DNA of 18,093 nt from Treponema sp. (GTDB lineage Bacteria; Spirochaetota; Spirochaetia; Treponematales; Breznakiellaceae), in NCBI GenBank assembly GCA_031263265.1, contig JAISGE010000141.1:1-18093 (forward strand). Reading direction: 5' to 3'. The notes under the pieces are model-generated. The model saw only the letters and a list, made by a program, of their open reading frames with translations, did no database searches and had not been told where the DNA came from. Both the position numbers and the translations under genes were made by a program. Shown in pieces: positions 1-7,800 of the stretch (within the stretch, counting starts at the first letter, position 1; each line of letters begins with the position of its first letter).

Positions 1-70
1 TAAAAAAATCCTTTTTCCATAAACCTTATTTTGGTTTTAATAATATTTTAACAGGTTACAAAGAATTTGA

Positions 71-184
71 TGGTTTAATTATACATTAAATACCACCCCC
101 CCCCCCCCCCGTACAGGTATCTCTAATTATATAAAAATAGCCCGCTTTGATCATTGGATAAAACAGTTATTCATTATACCCGGC
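71..184 (+). other. Start-less 5' part of the polyprenyl transferase reading frame
   Basis: The frame of the transferase that can first start at 185 is open back to a TGA at 68-70. It translates to a proline run encoded by the C tract, then a segment containing NYIKIARFDHWIKQLF (128-175). That segment matches the conserved N-terminal motif (YxRxxRPxHWxKN type) of DPPR-synthase-like UbiA proteins, so these codons are probably real coding sequence. There is no ATG, GTG or TTG in this frame between 71 and 184. The other two frames upstream of the tract also lack a start after their last stops (TAA at 76 and 87). Confidence 0.55.
96..110. repeat. Homopolymeric tract of 15 C
   Basis: An uninterrupted run of 15 C sits in otherwise AT-rich DNA, inside the upstream extension of the transferase frame. 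Long poly-G/C runs in bacteria are typical slipped-strand mispairing sites and are known near phase-variable genes in pathogenic treponemes. An assembly or sequencing artefact at this position is an equally good explanation, because no start codon precedes it in any frame. Confidence 0.9.
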
Positions 185-1048
185 ATGGTGTTTGCCTTTT
201 TTCTCATAGATAAATCTGCGTATAACCGTGGCATGATACTTCACCTAATTATGGGTTTTTTATCAACCTGTTTTATCGCATCGGCAAATTATATCATTAA
301 CGAATGGCTTGATGCGGAATTTGACCAATTTCATCCAACAAAAAAAGACCGGCCGGTTGTTTCTGCAGCTCTCAAGCCGCTCTATATTATTATTGAATAC
401 GTTTTATTTGCGATTACCGGGCTTATAGCGGCCTGGTTCTGCTCCCATCTCATTGTGCTTATGGAAGTATGGTTGTTTATTATGGGTATTATTTATAATG
501 TACGGCCTATTCGATCCAAGGAAATACCGTATATTGATGTATTGTCGGAATCCCTTAACAATGCAATTAGGCTGCTTATAGGATGGTTTATTGTAACATC
601 AGCCCTGCTGCCGCCGGTCAGTATCATCCTGGGTTATTGGATGGGAGGCGCGTTTCTTATGGCGATAAAACGGTTTGCGGAATATCGAATGATAGGGGAT
701 AAAAATCAGGCGGGCTTGTATAGAAAATCCTTTATTTATTACACGGAAAAATCGCTTTTAATATCAGCATTCTTTTATGGTATCCTTTCCGTGTTTTTTT
801 GCGGTATCTTTATGATAAAATATCGCATAGAATTGCTATTGGCTATTCCATTCCTCTGCGGATTGTTTTGTATCTATCTGAATATTTCTTACAAACCGGA
901 TTCATCCGCGCAAAAACCGGAGAAACTGTTTAAGGAAAAAGGTTTATTGGTATATATATTCATTTTTTTTATTCTTTTGGGAATATTAATGATCTGTAAA
1001 TTACCGTTTTTGGAATGGTTCATGGAAACGTCATTTATCAGGATTTAA
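185..1048 (+). CDS. UbiA-family polyprenyl-phosphate transferase (DPPR-synthase-like), N-terminus incomplete
   Basis: An integral membrane prenyl transferase of the UbiA superfamily. Motif 1 is N39-E-x-x-D43-x-x-x-D47 ending in KKDRP (residues 53-57). Motif 2 lies in YN..RPIRSKEIPYIDVLSES (about 104-123, with D118). Both are the Mg-diphosphate binding loops, and about seven further membrane segments follow. The HPxKKDRP form and the N-terminal NYIKIARFDHW encoded upstream point to the decaprenyl-phosphate phosphoribosyltransferase branch, which joins PRPP to a polyprenyl phosphate, rather than to quinone or haem enzymes. The ATG at 185 is simply the first start codon available and removes the conserved first motif, so the true start is not visible. 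It heads an operon with a HAD phosphatase 16 bases downstream. The substrate is inferred. Confidence 0.8.
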   Translation: MVFAFFLIDKSAYNRGMILHLIMGFLSTCFIASANYIINEWLDAEFDQFHPTKKDRPVVSAALKPLYIIIEYVLFAITGLIAAWFCSHLIVLMEVWLFIMGIIYNVRPIRSKEIPYIDVLSESLNNAIRLLIGWFIVTSALLPPVSIILGYWMGGAFLMAIKRFAEYRMIGDKNQAGLYRKSFIYYTEKSLLISAFFYGILSVFFCGIFMIKYRIELLLAIPFLCGLFCIYLNISYKPDSSAQKPEKLFKEKGLLVYIFIFFILLGILMICKLPFLEWFMETSFIRI

Positions 1049-1055
1049 GGGAAGG
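1048..1055 (+). promoter_or_regulatory. Ribosome binding site deciding the TTG start at 1065
   Basis: AGGGAAGG ends 9 bases before TTG 1065. No ATG or GTG in this frame offers an equally placed start, and the TTG gives a protein whose HAD nucleophile motif lies at the expected distance from the N-terminus. Confidence 0.6.
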
Positions 1056-1064
1056 AATTGAGCA

Positions 1065-1685
1065 TTGAAATACATACTGCATAAAAAATTATATGAGTAT
1101 CCCATAATCATACTTGATATGGATGGTACTTTGTATTATCAATATCCTCTGCGGATTTGCATGATCTTTGCATTATTGCGGTACTTCCTGACCCACTTAC
1201 TGAATATCAAAGAATTATGGATGCTTTTTAAATTGAGAAAATCCCATAAGAACGGCCGTTTTATTAAAGGAAATGCGCGTATTGATTACTGGATGCAGGA
1301 AAAGCCCCTAAAATATATTCCCCTGTTTCAGGATAAAAAATTATCCATGCTGGTAGATCAATTACGGCATAAGGGGGTAAGAATCGTTGTGTATTCGGAT
1401 TATCCGGTTGCCGGGAAACTGAATGTTCTGCGGATGCCGCCTGTTGATTTTACCTTTTGCGGTTTTGATGAGGAAATTCAATGCCTCAAACCGGACACCA
1501 AGGGGCTTACATATATTATGGCAACCCTCAATGAACCAGCTGAAAATATCCTGTTTATCGGCGACCGGTATGAAAAAGACGGTAAATGCGCCGAAGGCGT
1601 TGGTATGGATTATATTATTCTTGATAAATATCCGCTGTTACGAAATATCTTTTTTTACAAAAAGGAATTGTCCCATGTCGAATAA
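1065..1685 (+). CDS. HAD-superfamily phosphatase
   Basis: A 206-residue haloacid-dehalogenase-type hydrolase with all four motifs: D18-M-D20-G-T (nucleophile and acid/base), Ser in VVYSDYP (about 109-115), Lys in LKPDTKGL (about 141), and GDRYEKDG near 166-173 for Mg binding. The insert between motifs 1 and 2 is short, as in the phosphoglycolate-phosphatase-like C1 cap group. The start is TTG 1065, supported by AGGGAAGG 9 bases upstream. The last 11 bases overlap the next gene. HAD domains are commonly fused or adjacent to DPPR-type UbiA enzymes. The likely role is therefore to remove the 5-phosphate from the polyprenyl-phosphate sugar made by the preceding enzyme; this role is inferred from context. 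Confidence 0.85.
   Translation: MKYILHKKLYEYPIIILDMDGTLYYQYPLRICMIFALLRYFLTHLLNIKELWMLFKLRKSHKNGRFIKGNARIDYWMQEKPLKYIPLFQDKKLSMLVDQLRHKGVRIVVYSDYPVAGKLNVLRMPPVDFTFCGFDEEIQCLKPDTKGLTYIMATLNEPAENILFIGDRYEKDGKCAEGVGMDYIILDKYPLLRNIFFYKKELSHVE
1661..1666 (+). promoter_or_regulatory. Ribosome binding site deciding the start at 1675
   Basis: AAAGGA lies 8 bases before ATG 1675 and sets the glycosyltransferase start there. The frame is open further upstream, to 1423, but that stretch is inside the HAD gene and encodes non-conserved, shadow-like sequence. Confidence 0.6.
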
Positions 1686-3318
1686 CGAAATAAAGCCTGT
1701 TTTTTCAGGCAAGACCACGGCGTATAGAATCATCAGCGTGTGTGCGCTTTTGTTTATGGCTCTTTTTATGACGGTCTTTGCTTCAAAACAGTCGTTCTGG
1801 CTTGATGAGCTTGATTGGATGATAGGCATCATCACGGGTAAAAGTGTTTTTAACAATAAAATTTTTACCGGTATGTTTCAAATTCTACTAGAGCAAGGGT
1901 ATAATCTGCCTTTGTATTACCTCATAGAAATTCCTTTTTATTATTTACTACCCTATGGCGAGACTTTTTTGCTTATTCCTTCGATTGTTTTTGTAATTTT
2001 AGGGATTGCCATACTAAGCAGAGCCGGGAAATTAATCGGCGGCGAAGACATTGGTTTTTTTACGCTTTGCGTTTCCGTTACTTCTTCTACGCTCATCATT
2101 CAGGGCGGCTGGGAGATACGTCCCTATTCGATAAGCTTTTGTTTTTCGGCATTAACCTTCCTCATGTTTATCAAGCGCTTACAGGTTGAAACCAAAAAAA
2201 ACATCGCTTGTTATGGTATGGCGCTCTTACTACTTCTCTACAGCCATTGGTTTGGTTCAATACTGGCAATATTTTATGGTTTTACGGATTTGTATCTCTG
2301 TATTAAAAAGAAAATCTCTTTCAAATGTCTTCTTGCATATATGTTTGCCGGCATGTTGTTTCTCCCCTGGTTTTGTCTGATGGTCTTTCACCATGCCAAT
2401 GATTTAGGCGACTATTGGGCGCAGATTCCCCGAATTATTGAACCGGTGTTGACAATCAGGTATTTATTGAGCAATACCGTCACCTATTGTTTATTGTTTG
2501 CCGCCGGTTTCTTTATCATTACCATACGATGGATACAAGTCCGGCATAAAGCACGTCCATTGACGGTAAGCATTTGGCTGTTTATGATTGCCGGTATTAT
2601 CTGGACTATAGTGCCCATATTTATTTACAGCAGGTTTATCAATCGAAGCGGTTCGTTTTATGTATCTAGATATTTTTTTGTTATCATGCCTTTTGTATTC
2701 TTAATCGTCGCATATACTATTTCAGAAATATACGCCCCTATAGTCCATGTCCAGAGTAATCGTAAAAAACAGATTTTTTATGTAGTGATAATCTTGTGGT
2801 TTTGTTTCATTGGTTTTCAAAATTATCGCAGGGCATATTTGAATATAACCGCCATACATGAACCCTACCGGGAAACTGCCGAATATGTATCGAAAGACCG
2901 TCGAATTTATGAGGATGATTCTCTTATACTATCCAGCAGTGGTTCCGCGTGGATTGAATATTATTTCAACAAACGAGGGTATACAATTCCTTGCAATGTT
3001 GCTGTTTATACGAAAAAATATCAAACGGTAAACATTTTTATTACCGGCGGTGTTTATCGTGAACCTCTGGCATTAACGGAAGATCAGTTGTTGACGTATA
3101 AACATCTCTATCTGTTTGAGGTTCACGAATGTTTTCCAGAGGAATATATGAGAAACATTGAAAAGAACTATCCCTTGCTGGAAGAAATTCCGGGATTCAG
3201 CCCGGCACCGCTGGTTTCTTCTGGGTTAGCGACGCTGGTAAAAAACACTCTGGGATTGAGTAATCCTCAAGCACCTGCACCTGTTCCTTTTGGACTAAGG
3301 CTTTATTCAAGGCAATGA
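1675..3318 (+). CDS. GT-C-type membrane glycosyltransferase (PMT/ArnT-like)
   Basis: 547 residues with roughly ten hydrophobic segments. After the first membrane helix (about 18-36) comes QSFWLDELDW, whose D44-E45 matches the acidic catalytic motif in the first outer loop of GT39/GT83-type GT-C enzymes. EIRPYS near 147-152 matches the conserved Arg-x-Tyr region. The C-terminal part (about 400-547) is soluble and probably outside the membrane. Enzymes of this class take sugar from a polyprenyl-phosphate donor on the outer face of the inner membrane and pass it to lipid A, a glycan or a protein. ATG 1675 overlaps the HAD gene, and the stop overlaps the next start as ATGA (3315-3318), so translation is probably coupled. 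The donor is inferred to be the product of the two preceding genes; the acceptor is unknown. Confidence 0.82.
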   Translation: MSNNEIKPVFSGKTTAYRIISVCALLFMALFMTVFASKQSFWLDELDWMIGIITGKSVFNNKIFTGMFQILLEQGYNLPLYYLIEIPFYYLLPYGETFLLIPSIVFVILGIAILSRAGKLIGGEDIGFFTLCVSVTSSTLIIQGGWEIRPYSISFCFSALTFLMFIKRLQVETKKNIACYGMALLLLLYSHWFGSILAIFYGFTDLYLCIKKKISFKCLLAYMFAGMLFLPWFCLMVFHHANDLGDYWAQIPRIIEPVLTIRYLLSNTVTYCLLFAAGFFIITIRWIQVRHKARPLTVSIWLFMIAGIIWTIVPIFIYSRFINRSGSFYVSRYFFVIMPFVFLIVAYTISEIYAPIVHVQSNRKKQIFYVVIILWFCFIGFQNYRRAYLNITAIHEPYRETAEYVSKDRRIYEDDSLILSSSGSAWIEYYFNKRGYTIPCNVAVYTKKYQTVNIFITGGVYREPLALTEDQLLTYKHLYLFEVHECFPEEYMRNIEKNYPLLEEIPGFSPAPLVSSGLATLVKNTLGLSNPQAPAPVPFGLRLYSRQ

Positions 3319-3641
3319 AAAACAACCGAATAGGAATAGTACTGATGATGTTTTCATCAGCCTGTACCTGTATTGGGCAATTGTGCTGGAAATTGTCCGC
3401 GGGTGAAAACCTATTGTATATAGGCACCGGCTTTTTACTCTATGGGTTCGGTGCGGTGGCAATGCTATCTGCGTATAAATTCGGTGCCCTTTCGGTATTG
3501 CAGCCCATGCTCAGTATAAGCTATTTATTTGCGGTTATTCTTGCGTCTCTGGTGCTCAACGAGACTATTACCCTGTATAAAGCAGCCGGTATCGTAGTTA
3601 TTACCGGAAGCGTTATACTCATTGGGAGCAGCCATAATTAA
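3315..3641 (+). CDS. Small four-helix SMR/EamA-type transporter, ArnE-like
   Basis: 108 residues forming four membrane helices with short connections, the size of a small-multidrug-resistance or half-EamA unit. The first helix ends in GQLCWKLSAG, very like the GQLC.K motif of ArnE, one half of the flippase that moves undecaprenyl-phosphate aminoarabinose across the inner membrane. The last helix ends in GSVILIGSS. The start shares ATGA with the stop of the glycosyltransferase gene. Such proteins act as dimers, and a second, different SMR gene follows with a 20-base overlap, so a heterodimer as in ArnE/ArnF is likely. The expected role is flipping the lipid-linked sugar to the outer face for the neighbouring glycosyltransferase. 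Drug efflux is an alternative but fits the context less well. Confidence 0.8.
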   Translation: MKNNRIGIVLMMFSSACTCIGQLCWKLSAGENLLYIGTGFLLYGFGAVAMLSAYKFGALSVLQPMLSISYLFAVILASLVLNETITLYKAAGIVVITGSVILIGSSHN

Positions 3642-3969
3642 AGGAGCTTATTTTTTTATACTTATACTGATGACAATGCTTGGTGCTGCCGGTTCTTTAT
3701 TTTTTAAATGGGCATCTCAATCGAAAACCCTACGAACATTACTGACTAATACGCATCTATATAGAGGCGCGGGTTTATATTTTTTATCAGCGCTCCTCAA
3801 TATTTATATTCTGCGATTTCTTGCATATTCAACGGTACTTCCCCTGACTTCACTGACCTATGTTTGGACTATGGTTTTGTCTCACCTGTTATTAAAAGAA
3901 AGAATTGGAATCAAAAAGAGTATCGGCGTACTTGGTATCTTTATTGGGGCACTCTTGATAACAAAATGA
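3622..3969 (+). CDS. Second small SMR/EamA-type transporter, probable flippase partner
   Basis: 115 residues with four hydrophobic helices. The first helix carries GSLFFKWASQ, the Gly/Lys end typical of SMR proteins, and the last ends in GIFIGALLITK. The start is uncertain. TTG 3622 gives a complete first helix but a 20-base overlap with the previous gene and only a distant GGAAG. ATG 3670 (residue 17) would cut the helix in half, and AAAGGAG at 3640 is too far from it. TTG is preferred. Its sequence differs clearly from the preceding SMR protein, as expected for paired, oppositely oriented subunits. It ends the surface-glycan operon: its TGA is followed within 71 bases by birA. Confidence 0.75.
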   Translation: MGAAIIKGAYFFILILMTMLGAAGSLFFKWASQSKTLRTLLTNTHLYRGAGLYFLSALLNIYILRFLAYSTVLPLTSLTYVWTMVLSHLLLKERIGIKKSIGVLGIFIGALLITK

Positions 3970-4039
3970 TGGGTAAAAAAATACACCTTGACGAAATACT
4001 CAAGAGCATCCATAGTTCCCCCTTGAGGAGATCGTAGCT

Positions 4040-4813
4040 ATGCAATTTGGAGGACCGGAAAAAACCCAGGTATTGGATGCAGTGGATAGTACCAATGAGT
4101 ACGCCAAAATACGAGCCAGGACAGGAGCAGCAAGCGGAACCGTGGTATGGGCTTACCAGCAGACTGCGGGAAAAGGTACCCGGAATCGGACCTGGGAATC
4201 ACCCAAAGGCAATGTATATTGGTCCGGTATCGTCCAATCAAAGGATATAGGGGATGCGCCTTTTACCGAATTGGTGTATGTCAACGCAGTAGCGGTGTAT
4301 CATGCCATTACCCGGTGTATTGGTGCAGAAGCCCAGCTTGCTATTAAATGGCCCAACGATATCTTGTTACATGAAAAAAAGGTAGCCGGTTCTTTGTTGG
4401 AATGTGGCAGCTTTGACCATGGGGGAAAACCAGGGTGGATTGTCATAGGAACCGGCATCAATGTAGCACTTAGCCCACGTCTCCCCGCTATGCTCTATCC
4501 TCCCACCTCGTTACAGGAAAGCGGCTATGCCGTAACCAGAGAGGCGCTCATCGAAGCATTACACGCCAGCCTGGAACATGAAATAGCCCAGTGGCTCCAG
4601 CATGGATTTAAGACCCTCCGAGACGCGTATTTAGCCAAGGCCTTCAGATTGCATGAGGAAATAGCCATCAGCATAAGCAGGGATAAGGCTGTGTATGTTA
4701 CCGGACGATACGAAGGCATTGATGAAAACGGATGTATCATCTTAGTAGGTGCAGATAACCGGATAAAAAAAATGCATTCCGGGGACCTATTCGTGCGAAC
4801 CGGGGATAGGTAA
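4040..4813 (+). CDS. birA: Biotin--[acetyl-CoA-carboxylase] ligase
   Basis: A 257-residue biotin protein ligase. It activates biotin with ATP to biotinyl-AMP and attaches it to the carrier lysine of acetyl-CoA carboxylase or other biotin carriers in the cytoplasm. Visible motifs are VDSTNEYAK (15-23), the biotin/ATP loop QTAGKGTRNRTW (41-52), KWPND (103-107) with the catalytic Lys, KKVAGSLLE (113-121) and GTGINV (137-142). The C-terminal 50 residues form the small SH3-like domain. There is no N-terminal helix-turn-helix, so this is a monofunctional (group I) ligase without a repressor domain. ATG 4040 has GAGGAG 9 bases upstream. It lies 70 bases after the SMR pair on the same strand and may be read through from that operon. 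It converges with the ABC permease gene. Confidence 0.95.
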   Translation: MQFGGPEKTQVLDAVDSTNEYAKIRARTGAASGTVVWAYQQTAGKGTRNRTWESPKGNVYWSGIVQSKDIGDAPFTELVYVNAVAVYHAITRCIGAEAQLAIKWPNDILLHEKKVAGSLLECGSFDHGGKPGWIVIGTGINVALSPRLPAMLYPPTSLQESGYAVTREALIEALHASLEHEIAQWLQHGFKTLRDAYLAKAFRLHEEIAISISRDKAVYVTGRYEGIDENGCIILVGADNRIKKMHSGDLFVRTGDR

Positions 4814-4824
4814 GGCTATGCAGG

Positions 4825-7800
4825 TCAATCAAGGGCTTTCATGGAATCGGCCATCTTGATACGCCCTAGTTTTTTCAGCATTACTAAATCAACCCCTCCA
4901 GAAAAGATCAGGGTCAAAAGCGCAGCAAGCCCAAAACTGAAGTTGGTGATGCGCCTGCCAAACATGAGATCCGCATTTTCAGCAACCCCAATGATGAACA
5001 GATGCAGGGGAATACCCAGCAAGAGGCCAAGCCCCGCGCCGATGATACTGAGGACCGTTATCTCCCGGAATATATACGCCGCAGCTTCGGACTTATGGAA
5101 GCCCAAGACCCGGAGGGTGGCAATCTCCCTGGTTCGCTCGGTGATGTTAATGTTGGTGAGATTGTAAAGCACGATCATGGCAAGCCCGCCTGCGGCAAAG
5201 ATGAGTACCAGCACCACAAACCCGATGCTGTTGAGCAGTTTGGTGTAAGAACCCTGAACCTGGGAGGTAAACTCAACGCCGCTTACCTCCTCATGGGAAA
5301 GAAGCGCTGCCATAAGGTCATCCTGGGAGATTTCCCCCGGACCGAGATGGGCAAAAAGGGTCTGGTAGCTCAAAGATCCCCCAAATTCCTGGGTATATAC
5401 CCCAGGCCCCAGATAGACCGTAGCACCCACGTAGTTCTCGGTGATACCTGATAGGGTGAAGGAACTTTGCCGTCCTGCGGCATTTTCCAGTACCACTGCA
5501 TCCCCTGGTTTAAGCCCCCAGGTTTCCGCTAGTTTTTCGGTGAGTACCACGGAGTTTGGGGAAAAGGAAAGGGGCTGCCGGGTCTTCCTATCCCGTAAGG
5601 TGATATAATCCCCTAAAGCCTCGGGATTTTGGGGAACCACCAGGGAGACGTTCATCCTTGCAGTACCAGAGCCAGGGGAGAGCAGCCCTGATTCGCTGTG
5701 CACCGGAAGCCAAGCGCTCAAGGGAATTCCCTGGGGAGGTTCTGGAAGTGCGCCTTCGCTCAGGGACAAGGTAATCTGTACATCGTATCTCAGGATTTCC
5801 TCAAATTGGGTTCGGGCAATATCGATCATAGAATCCCGAAGCCCAAAGGCCGCTACCATAAGCGCCGTACACCCGGCAATCCCGGTAACGGTCATAAAAA
5901 AATGCTTTTTTTGCCGGATGAGGTTTCGGGCAGTAACCTTATGGGTAAACCGCATACGGGACCAGAGCCAGGGCAGGTATTCAAGGAATATCCGTTTCCC
6001 GGATTTAGGAGGACGGGGAAGCATGAGAGCCGCGGGCTTTTCCCAGAGGGTGTGATACGCGGCATAAATCGTCGCGCCCATAGTACAGCTCAACACCAGA
6101 GCGCAGGCAATAAGGCCGAAGGGCCAGTTAAATTCCGTTACGATAGGGGGCAGATGATACATGGTAGCAAACGCCTGGTAGATGATGATGGGCAGTCCCT
6201 GAAAGCCTGAGACCATGCCCACCGCGCAGCCCAGGACCCCGGTTAAACCGCCGTAGACCAGGTACTTGTACAGGATGACCCGCTTTTTATACCCCAGGGC
6301 CTTTAAGGTACCAATGGGAATCCTATCCTCTTCAACCATGCGGGTCATGGTGGTAAGGGCAACCAACACCGCAATGAGGAGAAAAAACAGGGGAAATACC
6401 GTGGCTACATCGGCGATTTTTTCCGCATTGATTTGATAGTTTATGCAGCCCACATTGGCATTACGATCCAACACGTACCACCGGGGGGTTTCGATACTCA
6501 GGTCTTCTACCTGCTTTTGGGCAGCGGCAAGATCAGCTGCTCCGGCTTGCAGTTCTTGGAGGACTTGCTGCTCCTGGGTACGGTAAACCGCTTCTCCCGC
6601 GGCAAGACGCTGCCCAGCCTCGGTCAGGGTGCGCCGGGCCAAGGCGATCTCCTGTTCCCCCGCAGCAAGTTCTGCTTCGGCCTGGGAAAATTCCTGGGCA
6701 GCTTGGGTTTTACCGGCTTCAAGGAGCGCCCTGGCCTTACGCAGTTCCCCTTCTTCTGCCTTGAGCCGGTCCATACCGGCTTCCAGGGCTGCACGGCCTG
6801 CATCATAATCAGCCACGCCTTGGCGAGCTTTGGAAAAGAGCATCTTGAAAAAAGAAGTCCGCGTCTTTTCCACCTCAGCCTGAGCCGCATCAAGCTGGGC
6901 CTGGTTCGTCGCGAGGGTCTGCTGGGCCGTGGCCAGTTCTGCGGCTCCCTGGTTCAGCCGCTGTTCCGCATCCTGCATTTCCTGGGTAACCTGAGCTTGT
7001 TTTTCCAGGAACGCAGCCCTGCCTTGGATGAGACGGGTCTCCGCTGCAGCCAGTTCTATTTCCCCCGCGGCCAGTTCCGCAGCCCCTTGGTTCAGTTTTC
7101 GACGAGCCAGAGCCAGTTCTTGTTCAGCAGTGCTCCGTCCCTGTTCGTATGCAGCGTTTGCGTGAGCCATTTTCTCCTGAGCCTGGATCCTGGCTTCGGT
7201 GAGGATCAGGTCCTCCCGCATCAGAGATCGCTCCCTGCCCAAATCTTCAAGGGTGCCTTGGACGCTGTCCACCAGGGTTTGGTAAGGCTCGGTAAAAGCC
7301 CTGAGGGGCTTGGCGTTTTTGAGGGTGATATACGCATCCGTATAGGCAGGAAGCGTATAAGCCCTTTCCTGAATGTACAGGACCATACTGAGCCGGCCTG
7401 TGCCGATGCTACTTGGTTCTCGTTCATGAGAAATATACAGGGGACTCTTGACAATGCCGGTAACGGTAAAGGTGCTCTGGGTATATGTCTCCTGAAGCTC
7501 CCTATCCATGATGGAAAGGGTAGTGCCGATTGCGATGGGTACCAGAAATCCCCCAGGCTCTTGTACCAGACATTCGTCCTCCTGTTCCGGCATCCGGCCG
7601 GTGAGCAGTTCCAGGCGGTTTACGAATTCCGGTTGATCTGCGGTTTCCAGGGGAAGCCCGTAAATCCTGGTAACCAGCTCTTCCTCCCGGGAAGTCTTGA
7701 CCAGGACATCCAAGCTGTAAACCCCCTGGATCAAAGCGACCTCATCAAGCTGGGCAATCGCATCAAGATCCGCGCGGCTTATCCCCATGGTGGCCCTGAT

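Noticed and set aside
71..110. Classical translational phase variation through the C tract
   Set aside because: Changing the number of C cannot link the frame to an upstream ATG, GTG or TTG, because every frame meets a stop (68, 76 or 87) with no start after it. Only another kind of switch or an artefact remains possible.
1423..1674. N-terminal extension of the glycosyltransferase
   Set aside because: The frame is open, but this part is inside the HAD gene and encodes no family sequence. ATG 1675 has a good ribosome site and directly precedes the first membrane helix.
4785..4811. ACCTAT/ATAGGT inverted repeat at the end of birA as a terminator
   Set aside because: Only six pairs with a 15-base loop and no T tract; it lies within coding sequence and could be chance.
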